Positions 40,766 through 49,494 of a stretch of 64,000 bases of DNA are shown here, one piece after another. The number at the start of each line of letters is the position of its first letter. The stretch's first letter is position 1. Source of the stretch: Actinacidiphila epipremni (GTDB lineage: Bacteria; Actinomycetota; Actinomycetes; Streptomycetales; Streptomycetaceae). The notes under the pieces were generated by a model. It saw nothing but the letters and a program-made list of their open reading frames with translations. It did no database searches and was not told the origin of the DNA. A program made the translations under genes and the position numbers. Location of the stretch: NCBI RefSeq assembly GCF_012034175.1, contig NZ_JAATEJ010000037.1:1-64000 (forward strand), in the 5' to 3' direction.

Positions 40766-41674
40766 TCAGCGCAGCAGCCAGGTCAGTGCGGTTGTCAGCG
40801 CGAAGAGGGCGACCGCCGCGGTCCACACCGCCAGGCGGGTCCGCCGGGCGGGCGGGCGGTGCGCCCAGCGCGTGCTGTCCGGTGACAGCAGCGCGTCCGC
40901 GAACTCCCGTGCGGTGCACGGCCGGTGGGCCGGGTCGACGGACAACGCCGCGCGCAAGACCGCGTCTACGCCGGGCGGGACCGCCAACTCCCCGGGCAGG
41001 CGCGGCGGTACGGACGCGGCGGCCTCCTCGGGCGTCAGCGTCGTGCGGCCCCCGAGCCCGAAGGGCTTGCGGCCGGTGAGGAGCTCGAACGCCACGACGC
41101 CGAGGGCGTAGACGTCGGCCCGCCCGTCGAACCCGCCGGCGCCGAACGCCTGTTCCGGCGCCATGTACGCGGGGGTGCCCGTGGTGACGGTCAGGCCCGA
41201 GGCGTCGGCGAGCTGCTTGGCGCTGCCGAGGTCGGCGACGAGCACGCCGGGGGGCGTACGGGCGGTGTCCAGGAGCAGGTTGGACGGCTTGACGTCGCGG
41301 TGGACCACGCCCGCGCCGTGCAGCACCTCGACGGCGTACGCGGCCTCGGCGGCCAGCCGGAGCGCTTCGCCGGGGCCGCAGCGCCCGATCCGCTCGGCCA
41401 GTGTGCCGCCCCGCACGTAGTCCATGACGAAGAACGGCCGGCCCTCCTGCACGCCGACGTCGTGCACGCGCACGACCCGCGGGCTGGCGATCCTCCGCAG
41501 CAGCCGCGCCTCGGCGAGGAAGCGCTCGCGTACGTCGGCGTTCGCCGCCCAGTTGTCGGCCAGCACCTTGACCGCGACGTCCGTGTCGAGCCCGGCGTCG
41601 TACGCTTTCCAGACGGTGGCGAACGAACCGGCTCCCAGCATGTCCGCGAGGACGTAACGGCCCAGCTTCTGCAT
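40766..41674 (-). CDS. Membrane-anchored Ser/Thr protein kinase
   Basis: A 302-residue kinase. The Gly-rich loop is GAGSFATVW, the ATP-binding Lys is in DVAVKVL, the catalytic loop VVHRDVKPSN, and the metal motif DLG (VADLGSAK) rather than DFG. MAPEQ and ADVYALGVVAFELLTG follow. A single C-terminal membrane segment (LAVWTAAVALFALTTALTWLLR) leaves almost no external domain, so it likely senses through partners. It is divergent from an ECF sigma gene (88-bp gap), a possible kinase-sigma signalling pair. Confidence 0.92.
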   Translation of the reverse strand: MQKLGRYVLADMLGAGSFATVWKAYDAGLDTDVAVKVLADNWAANADVRERFLAEARLLRRIASPRVVRVHDVGVQEGRPFFVMDYVRGGTLAERIGRCGPGEALRLAAEAAYAVEVLHGAGVVHRDVKPSNLLLDTARTPPGVLVADLGSAKQLADASGLTVTTGTPAYMAPEQAFGAGGFDGRADVYALGVVAFELLTGRKPFGLGGRTTLTPEEAAASVPPRLPGELAVPPGVDAVLRAALSVDPAHRPCTAREFADALLSPDSTRWAHRPPARRTRLAVWTAAVALFALTTALTWLLR

Positions 41675-41762
41675 GCGGCAGCATTCTGCCGCAAGGCGCC
41701 GGGGCCGCCGGCGGGGGGCCGGTACGGGGTTCGGGCGCAAGGTACGGGGGCGGGGGCGGCGG

Positions 41763-42365
41763 ATGGCCGGGGACGGCGAGTGGGCGGAGCTGGTGGCGGC
41801 GGCCCGGGCGGGTGACCCGGCGGCGCTGGAGCGGCTGCTGCTGCGGCTGCGGCCGGTCGTGATGCGCCGCTGCTCCCGCTTCCTGCCGCATCACGCCGAC
41901 GCCGAAGAGGCAGCGCAGGACGCCCTGTTGTCCATCGCCACGCATCTGCGCGAGTACGCCGGGCGCGGCTCGTTCCTCGGGTGGGTGACGGTGATCGCCT
42001 CGAACGCCGCGCGGTCCACGTATCGTTCGATGCGCCGCCGCGCGGAGGACAGCCACGCGGCCGTCCCCGAGAGCGCCGATCCGCGGACGACCAGCGTCAT
42101 CGCCGGCACCCGGCTGGACCTCATGGAGGCGCTGGCCGCCCTGGAGGCGCGGCATCCGGCGCCGGCCGAGGCGTTCGTGCTGCGTGACCTCGGCGACCTG
42201 ACGTATCTGCAGGTCGCCGAGATCACCGGCGCTCCGCTGGGCACGGTCAAGGACCGCATCCACCAGGCCCGCCGGTTCATGCGGGAGCGCCTGGGCGACG
42301 GCTTCCGGCCCGATCCGCCGCGGCCGGACGTGCGGGACGGCAACGCCCCGGGCACGGGCAGGTAG
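41763..42365 (+). CDS. ECF-type RNA polymerase sigma factor
   Basis: A 200-residue sigma-70 family protein with only regions 2 and 4. Region 2: RRCSRFLPHHADAEEAAQDALLSIATHL and FLGWVTVIASNAARSTYRS. Region 4: EAFVLRDLGDLTYLQVAEITGAPLGTVKDRIHQARR. No anti-sigma gene with a zinc motif follows; instead two exported paralogues do. Control may therefore come from the divergent kinase. The next gene begins 10 bp after the stop. Confidence 0.92.
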   Translation: MAGDGEWAELVAAARAGDPAALERLLLRLRPVVMRRCSRFLPHHADAEEAAQDALLSIATHLREYAGRGSFLGWVTVIASNAARSTYRSMRRRAEDSHAAVPESADPRTTSVIAGTRLDLMEALAALEARHPAPAEAFVLRDLGDLTYLQVAEITGAPLGTVKDRIHQARRFMRERLGDGFRPDPPRPDVRDGNAPGTGR

Positions 42366-42375
42366 GGGTACGGGC

Positions 42376-43095
42376 GTGCGGACGCGGACCATCGTCGCCG
42401 TCCTGGCGGCGGCCGTGGTGCTGGGCGTGCTGACCGGCCGCTTCGTGCTGCCCGCGCGCCCGCACGCCGCGCCGCCGGCCGCCGCCCCGGCCGCTCCCCC
42501 GCCGCAGCCCGCGAGCGGCCCGGTCACGGAGCGGAACCTGGTGACGGCGGCCGATGTCGCGGCGGCCGGGGTCACCCGCCGCGTCTACGTACGGGACCGG
42601 GTCGGCGACGGCGGCTACGCCAACGCGGCCTGCGCCGGGGAGAAGACACTCGGCGAGACCCTGGGCGGCCCGGGCGCGCACTTCCGCGGGCTGCTGGCGA
42701 CGGCCGGCGCCGGCCCGGCCGACCCCACGCTGGCGGCGGACAGCGCGGACCAGGTCGCCCGCGAGGTCGCGGCGGACACCCTGAACCCGGCGCTGGCGCG
42801 GAATTTCACCGAGCGCCTGCTGCTGGAGGAGGTGCCGTGCCAGAGCGAGCCGGCCGGCCACTGGGTCTACGGGCCGACGCACACGGTCGCGGTCGCCGCG
42901 GACGTCTCCGCGAGCTGGCTGGGCACGTACGCGGGGGGCCTGAACACCGCCGGGGCGGCGCCGCGGGGCGTGGAGCCGTGCGGGGGCATCGCCGTACTGC
43001 GCAGCGGCACGCACTACGGGGTGCTGGAGGTGACCGCCTGCCTGGGCACGGCGGCGATGACGCGCCTGGTCCGTACGGCCGTCACGCGGCTGTGA
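42376..43095 (+). CDS. Exported/membrane-anchored hypothetical protein, paralogue A
   Basis: A 239-residue protein, GTG start. The N-terminal segment TIVAVLAAAVVLGVLTGRFVL is a signal anchor, followed by a Pro/Ala linker. The extracellular part carries paired Cys (ACAGEKT, VPCQSEPAGHWVYGP, EPCGGIAVLRSG, TACLG). It shares EPAGHW-YGP and GG-(I/V)AVLRSG with the next gene, so the two are paralogues. I cannot name a family. It immediately follows the ECF sigma factor, suggesting a sensor or target of that sigma system. Confidence 0.8.
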   Translation: MRTRTIVAVLAAAVVLGVLTGRFVLPARPHAAPPAAAPAAPPPQPASGPVTERNLVTAADVAAAGVTRRVYVRDRVGDGGYANAACAGEKTLGETLGGPGAHFRGLLATAGAGPADPTLAADSADQVAREVAADTLNPALARNFTERLLLEEVPCQSEPAGHWVYGPTHTVAVAADVSASWLGTYAGGLNTAGAAPRGVEPCGGIAVLRSGTHYGVLEVTACLGTAAMTRLVRTAVTRL

Positions 43096-43205
43096 GCCCG
43101 AGGCGCCGGGCCGGGACGGACGGGGCTCCAACTTTTCCGCCGCCGCCGGCATCTCCCCGGGTGTACGGCGACGCGCACCGCGTCGCGACCCACGGAGGGG
43201 ATGAG

Positions 43206-43886
43206 ATGTCCGGCAACCGAGCAACCAGGAAGACGTGTCCGCGGCGCGGCCGAAGCGCCGGATGGGCGGCGGCGGTCGGTGCCGCCCTGCTCACGGCGGG
43301 CCTCGCGCTGCACCCGGCGGCGGCCGGCGCGCAGCCGGGCGCCGCGAGCCGCCCGGCCCTCGCCGGGCCCGGCCCCGGCTCAAGCAACCTGATCCAGAGC
43401 GGTGACTTCTCCCAGCAGGGCCTGGCCCCGGTCGGCGCGACGATCGGCCTGGCCGGCGCGCAGGCCCTCTCGGCGTGCTCGGGCGAGGAGACGATGCGGG
43501 TGCTGACGGGCGCGAGCGCCACCGCTTACGCCGAGGTGACCTGGACCTTCGACACCGGCGGCAGCCTGCTGACCGAGTCGCTCGCCGGCGCCCCGACCGG
43601 CGCCGCGGCGGCCTCGTACGGCAAGCGGCTGAACGCGCTGGTGCGCGACTGCCGCCACGAGCCGGCCGGCCACTGGTACTACGGCCCGGGCCGCACCCTC
43701 ACCGTGCCGGCCGGCGAGGCCACGTGGTATCCGGCCTTCGGCGGCGACGGCACGGCCGCCGGCGGGGTCGCCGTCCTCCGCAGCGGTGAGCGGGTCGGCA
43801 TCGTCGAGCTCACCGGCCAGCCGTCCGACGACCCGGCCTACATCGCGGGCCTCACCGCCGCGGCCCTCGCCCGCCTGGCGTCCTGA
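43206..43886 (+). CDS. Secreted hypothetical protein, paralogue B
   Basis: A 226-residue protein with a Sec signal peptide (GWAAAVGAALLTAGLALHPAAAGAQ). The mature domain has LSACSGEETMRVLTG, DCRHEPAGHWYYGP and GGVAVLRSGERVGIVELTG, matching paralogue A. GGAGGGG lies just before; ATG 43206 is chosen as the in-frame codon. Where A is membrane-anchored, B appears released. It probably forms one unit with the sigma factor and A. Confidence 0.82.
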   Translation: MSGNRATRKTCPRRGRSAGWAAAVGAALLTAGLALHPAAAGAQPGAASRPALAGPGPGSSNLIQSGDFSQQGLAPVGATIGLAGAQALSACSGEETMRVLTGASATAYAEVTWTFDTGGSLLTESLAGAPTGAAAASYGKRLNALVRDCRHEPAGHWYYGPGRTLTVPAGEATWYPAFGGDGTAAGGVAVLRSGERVGIVELTGQPSDDPAYIAGLTAAALARLAS

Positions 43887-43950
43887 CCCGCGTCGCGCCC
43901 GGGCCGCGGGGCCACGCACCGCGCCCGGGCGTGCAGCTAGCGGCTAGCGG

Positions 43951-44571
43951 CTAGGCGAACCGCTCGGTGGATCCGGCGCCTTGGCGCAGGATCTCCACGT
44001 CGCCGCCGGAGAAGTCGACGACGGTGGTCGGCTCCGTGCCGCAGTCGCCGGAGTCGACGACGGCGTCCACGAGGTCGTCGAGCCGGTCCTTGATCTCCCA
44101 GCCCTGGGTGAGCGGTTCGGCCTCGTCGGGGAGCAACAGGGTGCTGGAGACCAGCGGTTCGCCGAGTTCGGCGAGCAGCGCCTGCGTCACGACGTGGTCG
44201 GGGATGCGGACGCCGACGGTCTTCTTCTTCGGGTGCAGCAGCTGGCGCGGCACTTCCTTCGTCGCGGGCAGGATGAAGGTGTAACTGCCCGGTGTCGCCG
44301 CCTTGATCGTACGGAAGACGTCGTTGTCGATCTGCACGAACTGGCCGAGTTGCGCGAAGTTCTGGCAGACCAGGGTGAAGTGGTGCCGGTCGTCGAGCCG
44401 GCGGATCGACCGGATCCGCTCGATGCCGTCGCGGTTGCCCAGCCGGCAGCCCAGCGCGTAGCAGGAGTCCGTGGGATACGCGACGAGCCCGCCGGACCTG
44501 ATGCCGTCGGCCACACCGCTGATCAGGCGGGGCTGGGGGTTGTCGGGGTGTACGTCGAAGTAGCGTGCCAT
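43951..44571 (-). CDS. Sua5/YciO/YrdC-family protein (threonylcarbamoyl-AMP synthase-like, YciO type)
   Basis: A 206-residue protein. The pattern GGLVAYPTDSCYALGCRL, then RSIRRLDDRHHFTLVCQN and TPGSYTFILPATKEVPRQLL, with VGVRIPDHVVTQALLAELGEPLVSSTLLL is that of YciO proteins. The true tRNA t6A synthase TsaC/Sua5 keeps a KR-x-x-x motif that is altered here to RRLDD, so RNA-binding or nucleotide-binding roles distinct from t6A synthesis are possible. The stop codon lies in a tandem GCTAGCG repeat. Confidence 0.88.
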   Translation of the reverse strand: MARYFDVHPDNPQPRLISGVADGIRSGGLVAYPTDSCYALGCRLGNRDGIERIRSIRRLDDRHHFTLVCQNFAQLGQFVQIDNDVFRTIKAATPGSYTFILPATKEVPRQLLHPKKKTVGVRIPDHVVTQALLAELGEPLVSSTLLLPDEAEPLTQGWEIKDRLDDLVDAVVDSGDCGTEPTTVVDFSGGDVEILRQGAGSTERFA

Positions 44572-44629
44572 CGGCCTACCCTATGGCGCCTCCCCCGCCC
44601 CGTCCCCCCGCGGCACCCCATCGAGTGGC

Positions 44630-47600
44630 TCACCCCTCCTCCGCCTCCTGCTCAAGGCGACAGCGTTGCGCGTAGGCGGCCAGGCCGCACTTCTCGTGGA
44701 GCCCGGCTGCGCGGGCCCAGTGTCCAGCCGAGTCCGCCCGCTGCCCGAGAGCGGAGCACACCGCAGCAAGGCCCTCGTGGCACAAGGCGACGCCGTAGTC
44801 GCTGCCCACCGAGGAGTAGTGGTCGGCTGCTTCCGCGAAACAGCGCTCAGCTTCCTCGTGGTCGCCGAGGGCGGTCGCGCTGCGTCCCAGGCCCAGCAGG
44901 GCCGATGCCTGGCCGAACCTGTCGTCGGCTGACACGAAGTGCCGGAGCGCGGACGTGTCGTCCCTGACGGCGCGGGCGTAGTCGGCGCGTGCCCGGGCAA
45001 GGGTGGCCAGCGCCTGGCGCACGAGGCCCTGGCCCACAACACGTCTGCTGCGCTCGTGCAGGACCAGGGCTTCCTCAAGATGGCGCCGGGCCTCATCGTG
45101 CTCGCCCAAGTCCACCAGGGCTTCGCCGAGGTTGAAGTGACTGTTGGCTTGTCCGTACGCGTCGTCTGCTGACTCGTAGAGACGCAGCGCGTGTTCGTGG
45201 TGGATCCGGGACCAGCTCGGCTCCTCCAGCACACGTTCGCAGGATCCCAGCCTGTTGAGTGTCTGCGCTTCGCCCAGCGTGTCGCCCAACAGGCCGTAAC
45301 CGACCAGTGCGTGGGCGAAATGCCGGTGTGCCAGGCGAAAGGCGCCGCGGCCCTCCTCCTCCTCGCCGAGGCGGAAATCGGCTGTCACCAGGGCCGGCAA
45401 GTTGCCCATCCGCCAGTAGACATCTCGGGCGGCTTCGAGGGGATCGATGTAGGCCGGGCTGCCCGCGGTCGCCTCGGCGGCGCAGTGTGCCACGCCGAGG
45501 GCGGCGTACGCCGTCCCGAGCCGGTCGCCGATGGCGGCGCATAGTTCCATTGCCTCCACGAAGGAGGCGCGTGCGAGGTCCCGTTGGGCATGGGCCTGGC
45601 GGGCGGTGGCGATGTGCAGCAGCGCTGCCGCTTCACCGACGCGATCCTGGAGTTCCCGGCACAGGTGCAGGCCGAGCTCGGAAGACGTGATGTTCCGGTG
45701 CGAGGCGTTTTCCAGGGCGGGGCGCGACATCCCCGCGAAGTGCCGTGCCAGGCCGAGGCGGTCGCCGGCCTGCTCGTACAACTCCGATGTACCGTCCGGG
45801 CTTTCCAGTGCTGTCGCGTACGCGAGGAGCCGCAGATTTCCTGCGGCCTGTGCCGCTCGCAGCGCCTCCATCTGGTGCTCCGACACCTGGCGCGCGGCGA
45901 GCGCGGTCTCTCCGCGCCGTACCACCAGGGGCATCGACTCACCAGCGTCCGCGGCGTCGTCACCGAGAACCGTGCCCCGCAGTCGCGGGACGGCGGTGGA
46001 TTCCGCGGCGGAATCGAGCCAGCGGCTTCGCTGACGACTGTACCGGGCGCGGACGACCAGTGCCGCCGCCCGGGTCGGGCCCGGACCGCACATCTCGGCT
46101 TCGGCGGACATCGCGCCGACTTCGTCGCGGGCCTCGTTCATGCGCCAGTGGAACAGGGCGGTCCGCGCCTTTACCCGGTGTATGTGGCAGCGCTCCTCCG
46201 GGCCGGGAGAGGTCCCGGCGGCACGCTGCAGGAAGTCCGCACTGCGCTCCCACTGTGCCCGGTCCGCCGCGACCTCGGCCAGACGTCGCAGGACGTGGGA
46301 GCGTACCCGGTCGGGGGACAGGCCGTCCGCGAGTGCGATCTCGGCGTCAAGGCCGGTCGCCGGAGTACGGTCGGTGGCAGGCGGATCGGTGGGCCGGTCG
46401 AAGGCCTGGAGCAGATTCTCCGCCCTCGGTAGATCCCCGGTGTCGTGCACCGCGCAGGCCAGCGGAAGGGCGAGCATGTCACCGGCTCGCGGATCGCGTT
46501 CCAGCGCGTTCTCCCACCACCGCAGCGCGTCACCCGGACGCCCGGCGGTCCAGGCGGCCTGTCCGGCGACCCGCGCGGCCAAGGCGGCACTCCGCTGCTG
46601 GCCGGCCCGCGTGTAGTCCTCGACGGCCGCCTCCGCCTCCGCCGTCGCCCGGGCGCAGTCGCGGCGCGCGAGCCACACCCGGGACCGGGCCAGGTGCGCG
46701 TCGGCTGCGCACTGCGGCACGGATGCCGCGACCACAGCACCGGCCGGCGGTTCGAGGGCCAGGGCGGACCAGACGAGGACGAGGTCGGATCGCCCTGCCC
46801 GCAGTGCGTCTGAAAGAGCCTCGCGCCAGCGCCCCACGCAGGTGGTGTCCCCCACCGCGAACCGGTGGCGGGCCTCCTCCGCGAGCCCGTCGGACCGTAG
46901 GGCGTAGTACGCGGCGGCACGCCGGTGCCAGGAGTCGAGCCGCTCCCGGTCCGGGCGCTCGGGATCGGACAGGTACGCGTGGACGGCCGCGCGCAGCAGG
47001 GGGTGCACTCGCCACATGCCCGCGCTGCGCCTGCCCGGACGGCGAGCCGCCGGAAGCAGGAGGCCACGGGCGGCGAGTTGCTTGACCATGCGGCCGGCTT
47101 CCCTGCCCTCTGCGACGAGCGCGGCCAGCGCGGCCTCGGTGACGGTGGCCAGGACGCATGACGCCTGGAATGCGTCCCGCTCCGGTTCCGGGAGCCGCTC
47201 CAGCAGCCGGGCGGTGAGCCAGCCGTGCGCCTGATCGCGTGAGACTGCCTCCGCCAGTTCGTCCGCGTCCGTCCCGTCGCGCAGTGCGCGGGTGGCGACC
47301 TCTGCCCACAGCGCCACTCCGCGGCAGGCCGCCACCGCGCCGTCCACGGCGCCCTCCGTCACGCCCCGTGCCCGCAGGAACCGCCGGGTTGCGGCCGCGC
47401 CCCAGGGCGGCAACTCGTCCTGGCGGGCGCGTGCGGCCAAAGTCTCAGGCAGGTCCAGCCTGGCGCGTCCGGCCAGCACGACGCGCAGGCCCCGTACGTC
47501 GCCCAGCAGTCTCGGCAGTCCGAGGCCCAGCAGCCACGACGCGTCGGCCCAGGTGCCCGGATGCGGCACCAGGTACTCGCTGTTGTCGACCAGTACCACG

Positions 47601-48109
47601 GCCACCCGGCGCCGCCCGAGCCCGGCCCCTACTGACACGGCCGCGTCGGTCAATACGTCCCGGGCGGCCTCCACGGCCAGGGGCCCCGGCTCCGCCAGCG
47701 CCGTCTGCCGGATTCCGCTGACCGTCGATCCCCCGGACACCGTGAGCGCGGTGGAGGCACTGCCGGCACGCAGCAGTGACGTGGCGCGCCGCCTTGCCTT
47801 GTTCCAGCGCAGCCGGTCCCACCACACACGCCACCACGGCACCGCGCGCACCAGTGCCGCGCCCACGGCCTGGACGAAGGCGGTCTGAGGATCGGCGGAC
47901 GCGCCCAGTGCCTCGGCGTCCAGCCGGTACAGGGCCCGGCCGCCGGACGCGCTGACCGCCAGCGAGTCCAGCAGTGTGCTCTTGCCTATTCCGGGCGCTC
48001 CCCACAGCGCCCATACCCGCCACGGCGCCGAGTCCCGGCACAGTTCCGCGAAGCGGCGGTGCTGCGCCAGTCTGATCGTCCTGGTCGACTCCATCCGATC
48101 CACAGGCAC
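44630..48109 (-). CDS. Large STAND/AAA-type ATPase with tetratricopeptide repeats
   Basis: A 1159-residue protein of the signal-transduction ATPase class. Walker A is GAPGIGKST at residues 37-45, Walker B AVVLVDNSEYLV near 195. Then come a helical region with WRVHPLLRAAVHAYL (winged-helix-like) and, from about 480 to the end, many 35-40-residue helical hairpins of TPR type (GQANSHFNLGEALVDLGEHDEARRHLEEAL and similar; each quoted piece is a fragment). No DNA-binding, TIR, nuclease or protease domain is evident at either end, so an effector may be separate. GTG 48109 lies 7 nt after AAGGAGG. Confidence 0.85.
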   Translation of the reverse strand: MPVDRMESTRTIRLAQHRRFAELCRDSAPWRVWALWGAPGIGKSTLLDSLAVSASGGRALYRLDAEALGASADPQTAFVQAVGAALVRAVPWWRVWWDRLRWNKARRRATSLLRAGSASTALTVSGGSTVSGIRQTALAEPGPLAVEAARDVLTDAAVSVGAGLGRRRVAVVLVDNSEYLVPHPGTWADASWLLGLGLPRLLGDVRGLRVVLAGRARLDLPETLAARARQDELPPWGAAATRRFLRARGVTEGAVDGAVAACRGVALWAEVATRALRDGTDADELAEAVSRDQAHGWLTARLLERLPEPERDAFQASCVLATVTEAALAALVAEGREAGRMVKQLAARGLLLPAARRPGRRSAGMWRVHPLLRAAVHAYLSDPERPDRERLDSWHRRAAAYYALRSDGLAEEARHRFAVGDTTCVGRWREALSDALRAGRSDLVLVWSALALEPPAGAVVAASVPQCAADAHLARSRVWLARRDCARATAEAEAAVEDYTRAGQQRSAALAARVAGQAAWTAGRPGDALRWWENALERDPRAGDMLALPLACAVHDTGDLPRAENLLQAFDRPTDPPATDRTPATGLDAEIALADGLSPDRVRSHVLRRLAEVAADRAQWERSADFLQRAAGTSPGPEERCHIHRVKARTALFHWRMNEARDEVGAMSAEAEMCGPGPTRAAALVVRARYSRQRSRWLDSAAESTAVPRLRGTVLGDDAADAGESMPLVVRRGETALAARQVSEHQMEALRAAQAAGNLRLLAYATALESPDGTSELYEQAGDRLGLARHFAGMSRPALENASHRNITSSELGLHLCRELQDRVGEAAALLHIATARQAHAQRDLARASFVEAMELCAAIGDRLGTAYAALGVAHCAAEATAGSPAYIDPLEAARDVYWRMGNLPALVTADFRLGEEEEGRGAFRLAHRHFAHALVGYGLLGDTLGEAQTLNRLGSCERVLEEPSWSRIHHEHALRLYESADDAYGQANSHFNLGEALVDLGEHDEARRHLEEALVLHERSRRVVGQGLVRQALATLARARADYARAVRDDTSALRHFVSADDRFGQASALLGLGRSATALGDHEEAERCFAEAADHYSSVGSDYGVALCHEGLAAVCSALGQRADSAGHWARAAGLHEKCGLAAYAQRCRLEQEAEEG

Positions 48110-48231
48110 GGGCGTGCCTCCTTCGGCGTGCCGGGTACGGTTCAAGGAGCGGAGGCGCGGACGCAACCGGCCGGCCCGCGCGGGCTGTCCCTTCAGGCAG
48201 GGATCCTGGTGGGACGGGAAGGAGTGCGATC

Positions 48232-48624
48232 GTGAGCGCATGGCCTGCGAGCGTGCGGATCGGGGCGTCGCTGGTGCTCGGCACCGTCACCGCGGTGCTG
48301 ACCAACCTCGCGACGACCTCGTGGAATCCGGCATTGACGCTCGGTCTCGTCGCCTCCGTCGCGGCGGGCGGGGTTCTGGAATGGTGGACGCGCCGCACCG
48401 GGCCCGAGACGTCGCGTACCGCCCGGGTCGGCGTCGACGTCGGTTCGGGCTCCGAAGTGAGCGGCGGCGCCGCCCGGGCGAGCGCCGGGGGAACCGTGCA
48501 GGTGACGGCCACCGACCGGTCCGTCGTCCGTGACAGCACGCAGCGCGCCGCAGGAGGGAGCATCGAAGTGCACGTCAGTGAGGGCAGTACGGTGACGGGC
48601 CACGAGGCGACGACACACGAGTGA
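48232..48624 (+). CDS. Small two-segment membrane protein divergent from the STAND ATPase
   Basis: A 130-residue protein, GTG start. Two hydrophobic segments (VRIGASLVLGTVTAVLT and LTLGLVASVAAGGVLEWW) are followed by about 75 residues rich in Gly, Ser, Val and Thr with alternating polar/nonpolar pattern (GVDVGSGSEVSGGAA, GGTVQVTATDRSVV, GGSIEVHVSEGSTV), suggesting a short beta-repeat tail. I do not recognise a family. It starts 123 bp from the STAND gene start, so both may be co-regulated and act together, with this as the membrane partner. Confidence 0.72.
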   Translation: MSAWPASVRIGASLVLGTVTAVLTNLATTSWNPALTLGLVASVAAGGVLEWWTRRTGPETSRTARVGVDVGSGSEVSGGAARASAGGTVQVTATDRSVVRDSTQRAAGGSIEVHVSEGSTVTGHEATTHE

Positions 48625-48898
48625 CGCGCCGGCTGTCGTGCAGGTCTGCCCCGCCCGCCCGCACGACGCGGCCCCCTCACCCCGAGCAGCGCGCCCACCT
48701 GGTCCCCATGTGTCCGGTCGGCATCCTCGCCCTCCCCCGGGGAGGATGCGCGTCTCCAGTGTGAGGTCTCAGGGCCTTTCCGGCAGCCGGTCGGCGAATC
48801 CCGTGCCGCGGACCTCGCGCCGGCGCGGCCTCGCGAGCACCTGTGCGCCCTCGGCGGGGCGCACCGGGGCGGGTCGCCGCCGGTGACATCGTGGGGGG

Positions 48899-49444
48899 AT
48901 GACGCTTCCGTCGAAGGGCGGCACCGCACCGGACGGCCCGGGCAAGGGCGCAGCCGCCGCGCCCCGTGGTGCGCCGTTGCAGCGGCTGCTGTTCGGCGGC
49001 GTGTACGGGACCGTCCTGGCCAGCGCGCTGGCCTCGGCTCTGGACGAGGAGCACGGCACGCCGAACGCGGGCTACGACGCGCTGTGGATCCTGGTGGCCG
49101 CGCTGGCCGCAGCCGCGGCGCACGGCTACGCACACGCGATCTCGCACTGGACGGCCGACGGCCGCAGGGCCACCGCGGAGAGCGTCCGCGCGGTGCTGGC
49201 CGAGTGGCCGCTGGTCGTCGCGGTCCTGCCGACGGTGGCCGCGCTGCTCGGTGCCGCCGCCGGCTGGTGGGCCGAGGAGAGCGCGGTCGATGTCATACTC
49301 ACCGTCAACACCGCGGCCCTCTTCGGCTGGGGCCTGCTGGCGGCCCGCGCGGCGGGCCAGCGCTGGCCGTCCGCCTGCCGGGTCGGCGCCGTCGACGTCC
49401 TGCTGGGCCTGTTCATCGTGAGCGCGAACGCCCTGACGCACTGA
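48899..49444 (+). CDS. Integral membrane protein of unknown function
   Basis: A 181-residue protein with about four membrane segments: FGGVYGTVLASALASALD, LWILVAALAAAAAHGYAHA, LVVAVLPTVAALLGAAAGW and VNTAALFGWGLLAARAA, then VDVLLGLFIVSANALTH at the C-terminus. HGYAHAISHW holds conserved-looking His residues. Family not recognised. A GGGGGG stretch lies directly upstream of the ATG. It is followed by a strong bidirectional hairpin. Confidence 0.78.
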   Translation: MTLPSKGGTAPDGPGKGAAAAPRGAPLQRLLFGGVYGTVLASALASALDEEHGTPNAGYDALWILVAALAAAAAHGYAHAISHWTADGRRATAESVRAVLAEWPLVVAVLPTVAALLGAAAGWWAEESAVDVILTVNTAALFGWGLLAARAAGQRWPSACRVGAVDVLLGLFIVSANALTH

Positions 49445-49450
49445 GCCCGC

Positions 49451-49482
49451 GGGCGGTGCCGGTGAGGGGGCCGGCACCGCCC
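49451..49482. terminator. Bidirectional terminator between membrane protein and chitinase genes
   Basis: GGGCGGTGCCGG (49451-49462) pairs perfectly with CCGGCACCGCCC (49471-49482), 8-nt loop, between convergent stops at 49444 and 49495. Confidence 0.7.
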
Positions 49483-49494
49483 TGCCACGGGGGG

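Noticed and set aside
43936..43955. Tandem GCTAGCG repeat near the YciO stop codon
   Set aside because: Only about 2.5 short units; no sign of an attachment site or a mobile element.
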